Positions 11,745-22,892 of a stretch of DNA of 64,000 nucleotides are shown here, in pieces. The stretch lies in assembly GCA_016648135.1 (NCBI GenBank), contig JADDOH010023106.1:62001-126000 (forward strand). The letters are read 5' to 3'. The position numbers and the translations under genes were made by a program. This stretch comes from Agrypnia vestita. Taxonomy: Eukaryota; Arthropoda; Insecta; Trichoptera; Phryganeidae. Under the pieces are notes generated by a model that ran no database searches, was not told where the DNA came from, and saw only the letters and a program-made list of their open reading frames with translations. Positions within the stretch are counted from its first letter, which is position 1. Every line of letters begins with the position of its first letter.

Positions 11745-13805
11745 GCCTACCAAAGGGTAATTCTGCTAGTGAAATTTATTTTGTTAAAATGCCTGGTTTA
11801 CATATTTTAACGAAGTGTAGACAAAATATTTAGTTATGGAATAAACTGCATGTTCAGAAGGCAGCACTGATCCTATTCAAGTAGGTTTTCTACTCAACTG
11901 TTAAGTATAACGGTTTTCCTGAATACAGTATACTCGTGACGAGACGACAACCGCGCAAACTTCATTATTTTTCTAGGGAAGTATAAAAGGAAGGATCATG
12001 ATTTTTTCCCAAGCTTTCGATTGATGCATCGGCATTCAGAATGTGTTAATATATTTACAGTTTTTGAGTTTGAAAGATCTTTAAAATCACCTGGCAACAA
12101 ATTACCTACTAGAAAGCAAATTGGTGTTTTGGGGTAAATTTGCCTGGTGTAGGGTTGTCAAATCATTAAAAATAATATGTGTAACGCCAAAGCATTTCGA
12201 TTTCATATTTCCATAGATAGCACTTAAAGGGCCTTTTTGATTAATAGACAGTTAGTGCAGAGTTGTTTGATTAGGAGAAATAGTTTAAAAATTATAGATT
12301 TTTGCATTTTCCACCAATCAAAATACTCGTTTTTGTAAAAATCTATGCTTTTTGTTTAACAACTACTGTATCTGCTGATCAATCAACCGGACCTAAAGGA
12401 ACTCTCTAGTTCTGGATAATTTCTGGACACATTTTGACTCTTCAAAATGTGTCCAGAAATTATAACGCACACAATAGAGGCGTTTTCTAATTGCATAAAT
12501 CCCCGAGGATTCAAGCCCAATTATGCTCTACATGGTTTTTGCTTAGAATTTTTTACCTTTTCGAATTCATATAAAATATAGAACACAATATTAACTATAA
12601 AAAGTAGTTTATAAAAGTGTAAAAGTTATAGAGCTGACGCGTTGTAGTTGTAGACTATGCAGTCTAGCCACATATAGAGTATCGTAGGCTCTAAGGAATC
12701 GAAAAAATCCCAATTATGCTCTGAAACGACAGCACATGCATTCGCAATACACTTATGAAATGTTACATTTATAAAGTTCAGAACAAATATCATTTAGTAT
12801 GTTCTGATTTGTTTTGACACTGTTCAGGCATCATACAGAGGTCTTGTTTTTAAAATTAAGTAAAAATTAAAAAAAAAAATAAACAATACATACTCGTAAA
12901 TTACGGCCGAAAATTAAACCTACCAACAACTATGCTGACTATTACATTACCAATTGTTGTAAGAACGGCAGCATAAAGTCATTAGATATAGGTACCTACT
13001 GAAAGAAATGTAGAATATTTGATTGTTGGTTTGGCTTGAGATTGGATTGAGAGTTGGGCGCAGCCCTGAACGCGTTTCTTGAATTGTATGAAATTTTCAA
13101 TGAACCATGGGGTAATAATACCTACCTATCCATTGAAACGATTTGATAATGGATACAGATGAACGATAAACGCTGTTTATATCGATAAAGGTGGGTATTT
13201 TAAATGCTCTTAGCACTTATCAGCGGTACGTTTTTTTTTATTCAATGTTTATTCAATGTTTACAAATGTTTACAATGTTTACAAAATTAAATAAGCTTTT
13301 TTAATTGTTTCTGAGGGTCTTGGCAGCAAGTAAACACTGCAATAATTTGACACCCAGCCTGCTACACTAGTAATTTACTGTATTATAGCAGTCAGTGCTC
13401 TTCCAGTAGTATATGTTCCATAATATTTTTATTATTTATATAAAAATAAATTTTGTGAATCAATCTTAGTGCCAATAAAAAATAAGTAATAGTAATAATT
13501 AAATGTTTACAATTTAATCATGGTGTTAATTCCATATTATAGACAAAAAAAGAAAAAAATGATCTGAATCGGATATTTAATAAAAAAAAATTAAAAGTAA
13601 TGTAGGCAAAATAACCCCAAGGATAATTTTGCTTAAATTTTTAGAAGTTAAAAAAGTATGTTAAAATATAATTCGGTGCTATTATCTATAGAGAAATACT
13701 AAAAATAAAGGATATATAACACATATAAAAATATACACCAATACAAAAAACGGTGAAAAAACATGATCAAACATAAAACCAGGCAAAATAACCCCGTTTG
13801 AAGGT
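11745..13805. mobile_element. Possible ~2-kb DNA element bounded by inverted repeats
   Basis: TCAAACGGAGTTATTCTGCC at about 11749 is the inverse of GGCAAAATAACCCCGTTTGA at about 13782, with 18 of 20 positions matching. Inner, weaker versions (GGGGTAAATTTGCCTGGTG near 12130, and the inverse of GTAGGCAAAATAACCCC near 13602) sit in matching orientation, as subterminal repeats do. No transposase-like frame is visible inside and I did not find a target duplication, so the boundaries and class are uncertain. Confidence 0.35.
12418..12461. repeat. Perfect 20-bp hairpin with 4-base loop
   Basis: Bases 12418-12437 and 12442-12461 are exact inverse complements (arm AATTTCTGGACACATTTTGA) around the loop CTCT. 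A perfect stem of this length is unlikely by chance and suggests a recent fold-back duplication or a structured RNA segment. Confidence 0.8.
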
Positions 13806-14210
13806 ACAAAAAATCCTTTTTAAAATAAGAATCCCTCGAAGAATTGAAGTATGCATATTTCCAAGGTTCGAAAATCAAAAACGAATTTCTTCCATTCATT
13901 CGCACAACGCGACCAATCAGCGCTAGAAGATTTCGCACCTGTTTCACCGGAAGCGAGAAATTTTGCCACCGGAAATGGAACTGGCGCCATTTTGGGGTGA
14001 GGTGAGTATTCGCGACTTTGTAGCGAATATCGGAGGGTGCGATTTACTAGAAATACCTGCACATGTCTCTGAGCGAAGAGATGACAATGATAGTTTTTTT
14101 AACCAAGCGCGAGAAAATTTTCATCCACCAGTAGACCGTCTTTCGTCAAATTATACGGTACAGTATTTTGTGGAAAACATACGTTGTAAACAGTTTGATT
14201 AGAATTCTAT
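13806..14210. other. More complex unique segment
   Basis: Balanced composition compared with its flanks, open on both strands over 13820-14202 without a recognisable protein. It contains TGGGGTGAGGTGAGTATT (about 13994), which resembles a splice donor. It could be an isolated exon or conserved non-coding DNA, but nothing decides between these. Confidence 0.3.
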
Positions 14211-16840
14211 ATTGATATATTCACAACGATCGACATTGGTAACGCAAATATTTTTATGATCGAAGTAGAATTTTTTGTCTGTTAATCTTACACATAGGAT
14301 AGAATGTCCACGTTCTCCATATCTAAGATACATGGTGTATACAATTTGATATTATATTGATTACACTACCATCTTATATATTATGTCATTTGCATAAAAT
14401 TGCATGAGTAGGTCATTTGACAGAAGCTTTCTTTTTGAACTGAAAGAAGACGTTATTTTAATTTTATTTTGTATTTTACTATTATTATTGTATTTTTTTC
14501 GCGGAGACATGCATAAAGATATTTTCTTTTTATCCTGTACAAATCCATCAATTGTTGGTACAGTCAATTGGTTTAACAGGTAAATTAACCGGGTATCCTG
14601 TAGGTTTATCTCATAACCTGTAAAATTGTTACTATAAGATTATATGTATATATAAATAAAGTTACCAAACCACTAATAATAAGTAGACGACTCCAAATAT
14701 TTAGAAACACCCCTAAAGCTCCCACACCCAAACCATATTACTGACCCATCGATAATTGTATCGACAACTTCCGAACAGACAATTGTATTTTAGCAGATTT
14801 ATTAATACGGTATTCGTGTAGAAATGCGGAGGTTTAAATGTGATGTTTTGTAATAAAAAATCTATAAAATCTAACATAAATGTTGTTATCTCCTCATGCC
14901 ATAAGAAAACTGAGTGAAAAAGGAGTAAGTAAGTCAAAAAAGCCCGATTCGGAAATGTTATGACAGAAAATCCCACGTCAAGTTTCGAAGCACAGGTGTG
15001 TTGGAAGAACTAATATCTCCCAGAGAGCAAAACATTTCACTTGTGACTACCGGGAGCGCATAACGTAACAGGAGCGGAAGAATCCAGGAAATGTGACAGG
15101 TCTCTTCATACTGTCCCGTCCCACTCCAACTAATGGGGGTGCTCACGTACTGCGTCACGCTCGCTCCAGTGCCAGTGGCGTGATTGGGGCCACATCCTCT
15201 GATACGTTTGACACCGTAATTCAGCGAAAAGTGATATTTGCTTGGTTTACGTAGAATTTCTAAAAAAAAAGGACGAGAAAAAAGCATGCTTAGCATTTTT
15301 GTTATATTATCACTTACGAAGGAATATTAGATAAGAATTTGAAATTTTTTCTTTGATTTTACACGTGCCTTGCTTTAAACATATTTTTTATCAGCTTGTG
15401 GTGCCTTGTTGTATCACCAGCATATGAGGTGAATAAGGCTAATTATTTTATTCGTGAAAAATAAAAGATAAAGAAAATGTTTTATGTAAAAAGAAATATT
15501 TATTTGGAAACATTGAATACGGAAATAAAGTTAATTAAAAAAATATTTAAATTTTTACTACACTGAGTATAGTATCGTCATAAAATACAAATCATAAAAT
15601 TTATAGTTAAATCAAATAATTATAAACCGTTTACTTACGTAATAGTAAAAAGATTATATTTTGTCCGGAACAAAATAAAAAAATAATATTTAGTATTTTT
15701 TCAAGTTGGTAACTGGTAATGCCAGTTAATGATTATTTTTGATATGCGAGGTATTAAAAGATTAAAATTTTTTTGAAAAATAAATTAATAATAAATATAC
15801 TTAAAAATATGTAGATAGTCGAGTAGAAAAAATTGCGGCAATCGACAAAAATTTTTAGTTTACAGCGATTCATTACTACGTGATTTCTTAATTGCAAAAT
15901 AAGTTTTATCATTTGATAGAACACTATGTTTTTATCGTCATAATTAATCAGAATAAAGCAAATAAAAATCTGATAAATTTATATTGAGTAAGTGCAAAAG
16001 CTTTTTTTTCAGAAATATATATTTTTGGAATAATTTATCGTAACTACAACTTCAGATTTTACAGGCTAAAGTAGCTGTGAAGCGTATTCACATGAAAACT
16101 CTTTGTTGCTCTCCAAAGGACAATAAATCCCGTTGTTTTGTGAATTATTTCCATGGTGCTTTGATGGATCGAATAAATGATTAATGAGCTTTATCTTACT
16201 TTATTTTTTGATACCCGAAAAATATTCTTTATGCCTCAGCGTTATTTAAGTTGCCGCTAAGTTACGGAAAAGTGAAAAATGTTTTTTTATCGACCAAATT
16301 TTTATTTATTTAATTCAACGGGAATAAACCTTTTACAATATATCTAGATACACAGTGTACATTATTCGAGTAAATATGTAGGAACATGCAAAAACAATTG
16401 CACGTGCCTAAGAATATAATATAAGTAGATACATGAACGAACAGAGTAATGAAATAATATATCGCACATCTTAAACATAGATTAATTAAGACTTTAAAAA
16501 AGTTATGGAATTTTATTATGGTGCGATTCATGAATATTATATAACCGGATAAATATACTTGTGTACTTTGTTTAACCAACACAAGTGTCCCATGATAATT
16601 AAAGCCACAATTGAAAGTGAAATATACATATTTTATTTGCTTTCTAATTAACTTATAAGTTATGTTTGTAATATACAAATAATGTTACATTACAGGAGAT
16701 ACATAATAAACATACGGTTTTACACTTTTTTTTACACCTTTGAACTTTAGTAAAGTAAACACACGGATCACTAGAAGTCGAGGAAATTACTTAATTATTC
16801 TCATTACCGGCGTCGTTGGAGAAACCCACTCCTCCACAAA
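14211..16840. other. AT-rich DNA; unique segment at about 14950-15300
   Basis: Mostly AT-rich without coding signal. The exception is 14958-15296, where a 112-codon minus-strand frame coincides with GC-richer, non-repetitive sequence. Its translation has no motif I recognise, and single-frame openness over 340 bases is not strong evidence of a gene. Confidence 0.4.
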
Positions 16841-17280
16841 CACCTGACTAGACATGCGCGCCGAGCCTGAATTTGCCAGCGGCGGCGTGCCGGCCTGAAA
16901 CGGTCGGCGGCGGCGGCGCGCCGCGGCGTGGCTCATTTTTTTAGGGGATATGTTTTTTTAAGGAATGTTTAGATGTCGTGGAAAAACAGAAGCAAAAATA
17001 TTCAAATCAAGGAATGTTCTATTATAAAATTTTCGAATGTAAATTTTAGGTGCAAAGAAAACCATGCTTTGATTCAAGATCACAGTTTTCTTTGCATAAT
17101 TCATAATTGTCATGTATGAATATGATCTTGTTAACTCTCACGGGGCTCATTTCATGTCTTCTGAGTTTTAATTTTGTATTTATTTTAATTAATCTGGCTC
17201 TTAAGTTATATGTTGTGTTTTTATCCTTATGCTAATTACTTTGGACACTATGGACTTTGCATTCATATTTTGTACTATAG

Positions 17281-17945
17281 CATTTTTTGGACTGACGGGT
17301 GCCTACCGGACTGTCTCCAGTCAAGCACTCCCAATCCTGGCGGGCGTGCTCTCTGCCGATCTCGAGGTCCTTGAGGCTTGCGCCTGTCGCAGATTGCTGA
17401 GGTGCCTGGAAATAGTCTACTTTGGTAGAACTCTCAGGCCCCTGGAAAACGAGCGACCACAGTTGGAAATGCGTGTTGGGCTAATAACGTTAGAAGTATG
17501 GCAAGACAGATGGGACACCGCCACCGCCGACAGATGGACACACTCCTTCCCGAGGGTGAGGGTTAAAGAAAGAAACTTAAGTTTTTCCGGAGGTTATTTT
17601 CCGGCTCTAGACCACTATACGGTACACATGCTTTCGGGCCATGGAGAGTTCAGATCTAAACTCCATGATCTTGGACTCTCCACTCATCCATGGTAGGTAC
17701 ACCTATGCCAGAGAGCTAGAGTGCTTCAGACTCCGGGGCATATCCTCTGGGATTGTGAACTTTTGATGGATGCTAGATACGATATGCGTGTTGGAATATT
17801 CGGGCCACATGACACTGGTCGGCGTGTCATAAACGCCGATCTTGTTAGGAATGAAAGAAACTTTGGATGCCTCCGTGAGTTTGTTAGGGTGTGGGTGTCC
17901 CGTTGGGAACTCCTTAGGGCGACTACTCAATATGAATCCGAATAA
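17281..17945 (+). pseudogene. R1-like LINE ORF2 C-terminal fragment, one in-frame stop
   Basis: Translation from about 17287 gives GAYRTVSSQALPILAGVL, then LWD/WQDRWDT-type and THSFPRVRV segments, HYTVHMLSGHGEFRSKL and, after a TAG at 17694-17696, TPGHILWDCEL. These are landmarks of the region after the reverse transcriptase in R1/TRAS-type non-LTR retrotransposons: a conserved GAYRT block, an HGxF block, and a terminal CxxC-H-C-like zinc segment. The first and last parts share one frame, so a single stop codon splits what was a continuous reading frame of about 220 codons ending at 17945. The reverse transcriptase and ORF1 are absent. It sits inside the hAT element, between its left end and its transposase remnant. 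Confidence 0.8.
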
Positions 17946-17985
17946 AAATATGAAAAAAGTGTAGGGCCGATATGTCAGCCATTGC

Positions 17986-18620
17986 TCATAGAACGGCCCT
18001 GGGTGTGTGGTCGGTCCCCTCTTCTCTCACCGGACTCAGCCGAGACCTTTTGGCATTTACAACAAGGCCGGAAACTGAAAACACACGCTCGCTGGGTATG
18101 CTGGTAGCTGGAATTGCCAGCACAGCTCTAGCGAGCGGGTTGAGCCACGGAAATGCTTTTTTTCTTTCTTTCCAGTAGATAAGGACCTTGGACAACTTCT
18201 ACATCTTCTGATCTCGTAGTAGCCAGGTACTTCCAACATTCTTGTGAAATTTCGGCGTCTTCTGAGTCTAAATCTGTGACGTTGCTGCTATATTTCTTGG
18301 AAAGTTTGGATAGCAAGGCTTGTTCAAAAGATGCACTTGCAACAGGTTCAGAGTCAGAAGTAGCTGCTTATATACCTTCAAATCTTCTTGTTACTAGATC
18401 TGTTGCTTTCACTTGTTTTTTAATGTAGTTTGCCAGAAACGCGGCGCCCGTGGTATTTTTATGCTCCATGTAGTTGTCAATTTCACTCAATCTCAGGTAC
18501 ACTTTTGATTCCATCGCCAGTTATGAGATCGTGCCCTAAGAAAAAGTGGTTGTCTTATATAGCCCTTTTAATATTTGATCCAGAATCTGTAACGGTATGG
18601 ATTTCTTTGCCATTTAGGCT
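17986..18620 (-). pseudogene. hAT transposase C-terminal (dimerisation) remnant
   Basis: The minus strand encodes YWKERKKAFPWLNPLARAVL followed by AIPATSIPSERVFSVSGLVV and NAKRSRLSP. This is the hallmark hAT C-terminal dimerisation block: FPxLxxLAR, LxIPATSxxSERVFSxxG, xxRxxLxP. Further upstream on this strand, EISQECWKYLATTRSED and EIDNYMEHKNTTGAAFLANY read as the preceding transposase region, but in different frames, so at least two frameshifts are present. The style is that of BED-zinc-finger hAT proteins. Upstream sequence is cut off by the LTR insertion at 18628 and the catalytic N-terminal parts are missing. The protein is dead. Confidence 0.88.
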
Positions 18621-18627
18621 TTAGACC

Positions 18628-19152
18628 TGTGGTGGCCAAAGACGCATACATAAACACGTGTAATGAGGTACTACATATGCTGACGTCGAGCACGGCAGAC
18701 CGTTACCCTCGATACAGAGGTCGAGGCAAAAGTGCTTAGCACAACGAACAAGGCGACAATGTAAGCCGGACCAATGACCGAGTACAAAGACGACGTATAG
18801 CAGAGGGCATGAAGAGCGGATAAACTCACCTTGCTGATCCAGACAAAATATCCAACACGCACTGACGAGTAAAGACGAAGTCATAACAAACCCAATCTCT
18901 TTGTTCACATTCACTATAAAAACTGTAGTCTCCAGAGCAGACTATCTCACATCCCCAGTGAACGGCTCGTATAGCGGAAGCCCTCGCCGTCATACCTTCG
19001 AACGTCACGCTTTCACTTATAACCTTCGTACCTACTGTATTCTTTATAACTTTTACTTTTGCAATTCAATAAATTCTGTAAAACCATCGTGACTTTACAT
19101 CATCAACACCGCTTCAACTCATCCTAAACCGGAGGGCTCATCCACCTCCACA
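18628..19152 (+). mobile_element. Solo LTR inside the hAT element
   Basis: The block begins TGTGGTGG and ends CCTCCACA, near-perfect short inverted ends with the TG...CA typical of LTRs. It is flanked by the 4-bp direct repeat GACC at 18624-18627 and 19153-19156. A TATA-like CTATAAAAAC near 18913 and a polyadenylation-like CAATAAATTC near 19066 stand in the order expected for U3-R-U5. No internal retrotransposon sequence follows, so this is a solo LTR left by recombination. The 525-base length and 4-bp duplication would suit a Ty3/Gypsy element, but BEL/Pao is not excluded. Confidence 0.8.
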
Positions 19153-19480
19153 GACCTTTTTGCATAATTTAATCGACAAAAACAGATGAAAAAATTAAAA
19201 AAAATCTAAATTGAAGGTGTTTCAAAAATGTAACACCCAAAATCGGCGCGCCGATTGGCTTGACTCGGCGGCGGCGGCGTGGCCCAAGGGCGGCGCGGCG
19301 TAGCGGCGCCGGCGCGGCGCGCATGTCTACACCTGACGCAGAATTTTTCAAACTCTCACTTGACGGTGAGCTTCAGACCCGAACGGTTGTGCGCTTTTCG
19401 GAAAAGTAACTCATCGACAAGGCGCCCTGAAGATGAGCAGTAAGATCTGTTCAAAACGTTGGCAGACGACTGGTCCTGAT

Positions 19481-19850
19481 GACCAGAATTTGACACGGGT
19501 TACCCCCAAAGTAGTAAGAACTAACATATTTTGTACCCGTGAAAGCCTTCGATTTAACATGGATATATATATATATATATAAAATAGACATATCACATTT
19601 AAAAAAATAAAAGTGTAAGTCACTCCCCAAGCAGACGAGCTTAAGACCAGAATTTGACACGGGTTACCCCCAAAGTAGTAAGAACTAACATATTTTGTAC
19701 CCGTGAAAGCCTTCGATTTAACATGGATATATATATATATATATAGATATATATATTGATATATATATATATCGATATATATATATATAAAAATAGACAT
19801 ATCACATTTAAAAAAATTAAAGTGTAAGTCACTCCCCAAGCATAAGAGCT
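19481..19850. repeat. Two-copy tandem duplication with (TA)n core
   Basis: Unit 1 (19481-19644) and unit 2 (19645-19850) both start GACCAGAATTTGACACGGG and run through CCCGTGAAAGCCTTCG, a TA microsatellite, ATAGACATATCACATTT and GTAAGTCACTCCCCAAGC. They are nearly identical outside the TA tract, which has expanded in unit 2 (about 19727-19792). Minus-strand frames across it are repeats of one another and not genes. Confidence 0.9.
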
Positions 19851-20429
19851 TGCCTCTTTTTTGGAAAGGTACAGCGAGAAACAAAATGTATCTTTAGTAA
19901 AGTAATATAGTATTTATTTATTTCTATTTAATTTTAAGTATAAAAATTTTTTTTGGACTGCCTGTCTCACTAAATATATCTGTGTTGAGACAGGCATAGT
20001 TTACAATAACAATAATAGTAACACATCTATAACCAAAGTTTAATATTAATATTATGAATTACAAGAGAAGAAATTGTTGAAATAACAAACATTGAAGAGT
20101 CAACAATGTATAATAGTTTTCCCTAAAAATGAATAATTTATTAAAATATTATTGTATTCTATTGAACGAACTTAAAAAGATCCAAGAAACTTAACTAATA
20201 TAATGGCAAAACTATCCCGTATCACAAATGTATGAAGAAAAACAATATCTAAATACAAATAAAATGTTTTTGTATTTAAGTTTTATAAAGAACTCATGAA
20301 AATATCTCAGGGGAAGACTTTGTAAGTATATGCTTTTAAGTAAAATCAGAAATATGTTTGATGGTCTCTGGAAGGTAAGATAAACATAATTATTTCGTGT
20401 TATATCTGAGAAGAAGGATTTTTTATAAT
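19851..20429. other. AT-rich DNA, no gene seen
   Basis: No motif or repeat partner identified. Confidence 0.5.
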
Positions 20430-20695
20430 GGTAATTTATTTTATTTTATTTTCATTTATTGGTTTTCTTACAGCCATATAATTAATCAATCTTGAAAAAA
20501 AACAATAATTGATGTACAGAGTTTTGGGCCAATTACAAGAAAACACATATATACAATCGATAAAAAAATAAGAAAAAACATGTGAGTGTGTGTATTTGTG
20601 TGTTTATTTATTTATTTTAAAACAATCTTAAAATTTTTCCACTGCCTTTAAAAATTTACTTTAACATACATTAATAGCGAATGGAGAGAAAAATG
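20430..20695 (-). repeat. Dispersed retroelement 3'-end, copy in minus orientation
   Basis: Read on the minus strand it runs CTCCATTCGCTATTAATGTA, TTAAAGTAAATTTTTAAA, then CTTGTAATTGGCCCAAAACT, TCAAGATTGATTAATTATAT, and ends in an A/T-rich tail of AAATAAAATAAAAT type. The same series lies on the plus strand at 33.89-34.22 kb. The A-rich end suggests the 3' end of a LINE or a SINE, class unassigned. Confidence 0.7.
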
Positions 20696-21649
20696 AAAAA
20701 AATTAAAAAATTTTATGAAAATCTTACAAAATAGTTCCTTATAAAACTAAAAAAATATATTAATCAACCAGATACGTTTAATCAGTGGACATTGAAAAAC
20801 ATCTTTATTCATCATCCAATGAACGAATCATAATGTATTAATTATATTTTGATTAAAATTAAACAAAGTCGCAAATAAAAATACACCCAAGTAATATGTA
20901 CATTTAAACTCTTATATTTAACAGTAAAAATAAGGAATCCGCATGTAAAATTTAATACATTTTCAGTGACGCAAATTTGAGTGAATGAAATTAAGAACGC
21001 CAAAGATTTGTGACAGTGATATGTACGTATCTTTTTTAAAAACGCTTTTCTGACACAACATATAAATGAATATTTTATCCTTATACCTAAAAAAACTGAC
21101 TAGCAATAACACGTAAAAATGAAATAATATTCCGGCAGAAAAAACAGCGTTGTATTGTATGCTTATATATTCAGAAGGTTATACATCACATAAAACACGT
21201 ATTGAATGTTCAGAACGTTATATATTACGTTACATACACCTATATTTATATTTATAACTTTATGTACTGCAATTCTTGGAATCCTTGTAATCTTTTCGGA
21301 TTGTATTTGTTTTCGCGGAATTCACTATCTGCTTTCCCAACCTTTGCAGATTGAGGCAAAATTTAAATAAAAATAATAAATTAACTCCTTTTACACATCG
21401 GTTATATTAATGAAACGTTGCTATAAAGTGAGTTTTAACAGTATATAATTGCGACTTTTAATTTTATTATTTAACCATTCTTGATAACATATTATAATGC
21501 CAAAAATCCGTGATTTAAGAAAAAGAGTGAGGATTAAGATAATTTTATTGAATCCGGAGGAGTTCAACCAGATTAAAATATTTAAAAAAATTAAGTGCTC
21601 ACGGTGCAAAGTACAAGCAATAATTAATAATTGAATATAAATCTTATAA
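20696..21649. other. AT-rich DNA, no gene seen
   Basis: Only short chance frames. Confidence 0.5.
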
Positions 21650-21917
21650 TTGAAAGGATTTTATCATTTTATTTGACTTGTATTAAAAGGGATGAATTTA
21701 TCATATTAGATATAAGTTACCTTAATGATATACGATACTATCCAATGTTTTGCAAAAAATAATTCAGAAATATTGAAAAAAAAATGACAACTATGATGTC
21801 GCATATCTCCTTAATTATTGATATTAGATCATGGTTGCTTAAGCATTTTAGACTCATAATCAAGACAGGAATCTACTTGTAAAGTATTGCGGACCAGCTC
21901 TGTTATACCCTGTATAC
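21650..21917 (+). repeat. Dispersed repeat family Y, copy 1
   Basis: It contains GATATAAGTTAC, TTTTGCAAAAAATAA, TCGCATATCTCC, GATATTAGATCATGG, ATTTTAGACTCATAATCAAG and ends TACCCTGTATA. The same ordered landmarks occur at 32.35-32.69 and 37.10-37.39 kb. An end of the form ACCCTGTATA is common in insect short DNA elements, which is the most likely class. Confidence 0.7.
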
Positions 21918-22019
21918 CTATATATACACATAATTATGTTTAAAGCTCGGGATTAAAATAAAGTAGCAATCAAAAATCGGTTCGTATTCAAAAGAAATAT
22001 AATCCTTATTCATATTTTA

Positions 22020-22170
22020 CAAGATAATTTTTTATCGGTATAATCTTGAAGATTAAAAAAGTTCTTGACACCCCGCGAACACAAGCGAGAACCTTAGATA
22101 CAGAAAAGCCTTCTCGGCAGAATATCAGAAAAGCAAAATAGTTACCGGACTAAAACCTGGCGTGGAAATT
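22020..22170 (+). repeat. Dispersed repeat family Z, copy 1
   Basis: It shares with 22893-23045 the landmarks TTTATCGGTATAA, TGAAGA(T)TAAAAAAGTTC, GAGAACCTTA and GGGCTAAAACC-like GGACTAAAACC. The two copies are in direct orientation about 870 bases apart with the hammerhead element between them. The class is unknown. Confidence 0.65.
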
Positions 22171-22380
22171 TTTTCTACGCCGGGGAAGACACAGCCTTCC
22201 GCAGAACTCATTTCCGGTTCCCCCACCTCTGGCCTGGCGTGGAAAGCTTCCAGACATCGCGAAAGTGACAGACTGGCGGTTTCTAAAAGTTTTGCGAGGC
22301 GTACGAAGCTTTTGGAGAATGGCTCATCATCATGCGATTGTTTAGCAGTAAAAATATACTAAATAAAGAATTTCACTCAC
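22162..22380. other. GC-richer stretch after repeat Z
   Basis: A 66-codon plus frame (22162-22362) spans a CCTGGCGTGGAAA / CTACGCCGGGG-type stem and a repeated CTGGCGTGGAAA phrase. I do not recognise a protein. Confidence 0.3.
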
Positions 22381-22429
22381 TTTTCCAACATGATCGTTTG
22401 ATTGTAATTGATTATTTTTACAATTAATT

Positions 22430-22615
22430 CAGCAACATTGTAGATTGACATTTTAAAATAATGATTGTATTATTTGTATGCGTCTACTTATATTTATTAT
22501 TAATTACACAATTTTGATATTTGACATTTGTAAAACACCCTGACGATGGAAAGGTTTTTCCGAAATATGTAGGTGCAATTAATAAAAAATATAAGTAGAT
22601 ATATACAAATAATAC
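22430..22615. mobile_element. Hammerhead-bearing inverted-repeat element, family A
   Basis: TGATTGTATTATTTGTAT...TCTACTTATATTTATT on the left is the approximate inverse of AAATATAAGTAGATATATAC...ATACAATCA on the right. The hammerhead lies at the inner edge of the right arm; the matching part of the left arm is lost. A copy at 43.80-43.92 kb shares the flank GCAAC.TTGTAGATTGA and the arm, but carries its hammerhead on the minus strand. Architecture and ribozyme type match pieces of Penelope-like elements or retrozymes, which is inference. No clear target duplication was found for this copy. Confidence 0.65.
22536..22575 (+). ncRNA. Type I hammerhead ribozyme motif, family A
   Basis: Read 5'-3': stem I strand CACC (22536-22539), core CTGACGA (22540-22546), one unpaired T, stem II GGAAA/TTTCC with loop GGTT, core GAAA (22562-22565), stem III as the self-complementary ATATGT (one G.U), cleavage residue A at 22571, and returning stem I strand GGTG (22572-22575), which pairs CACC exactly. 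All invariant core positions are present. The extra base after CTGANGA is shared by every copy in the window, which argues for common descent. Stem III is too short to close as a hairpin, so activity may need dimer pairing. Confidence 0.8.
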
Positions 22616-22892
22616 AATCAATATTTTTTATGAAATGGATTGTTGCTTCTCACTTATATAAAAGATAATAGTAAATTTAAGTAAATAAAGAGTGTTTTTT
22701 TATTGATTACAATAATAACAGTGTTGTATATATTCAATTTTAATGAAAAATAATTTGTGACTGAAAGTGATAAAAATACAAAATGGTTAAGAATAAATTA
22801 GGAAAAAGGAGGAATCCGTAAAAGACGTAAAAGACTGGCATTATAAGATAAATCAAATATTATAGGCCCCCGTGAGATATTTGATTTTTTTT

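Larger units (their letters stand above)
16849..19329 (-). mobile_element. hAT-family DNA transposon, 2.48 kb, with nested insertions
   Basis: The ends are inverted: TAGACATGCGCGCCG at 16849 and its exact inverse ending at 19329. They are flanked by identical 8-bp direct repeats CACCTGAC at 16841-16848 and 19330-19337, and 8-bp target duplications are diagnostic of the hAT superfamily. The terminal ~90 bases at each end are extremely GC-rich (runs of CGGCGG) in otherwise AT-rich DNA. Inside are a decayed hAT transposase C-terminus on the minus strand (17986-18620), an R1-like LINE fragment (17281-17945) and a solo LTR (18628-19152). Most of the transposase is missing, so it cannot move by itself. 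The perfect target duplication suggests the outer insertion is not very old despite the internal decay. Confidence 0.88.

Noticed and set aside
16310..16678. 122-codon minus frame rich in Ile, Tyr, Phe and Cys
   Set aside because: Composition is what AT-rich DNA gives by chance; no domain or signal-peptide-like start followed by structure.
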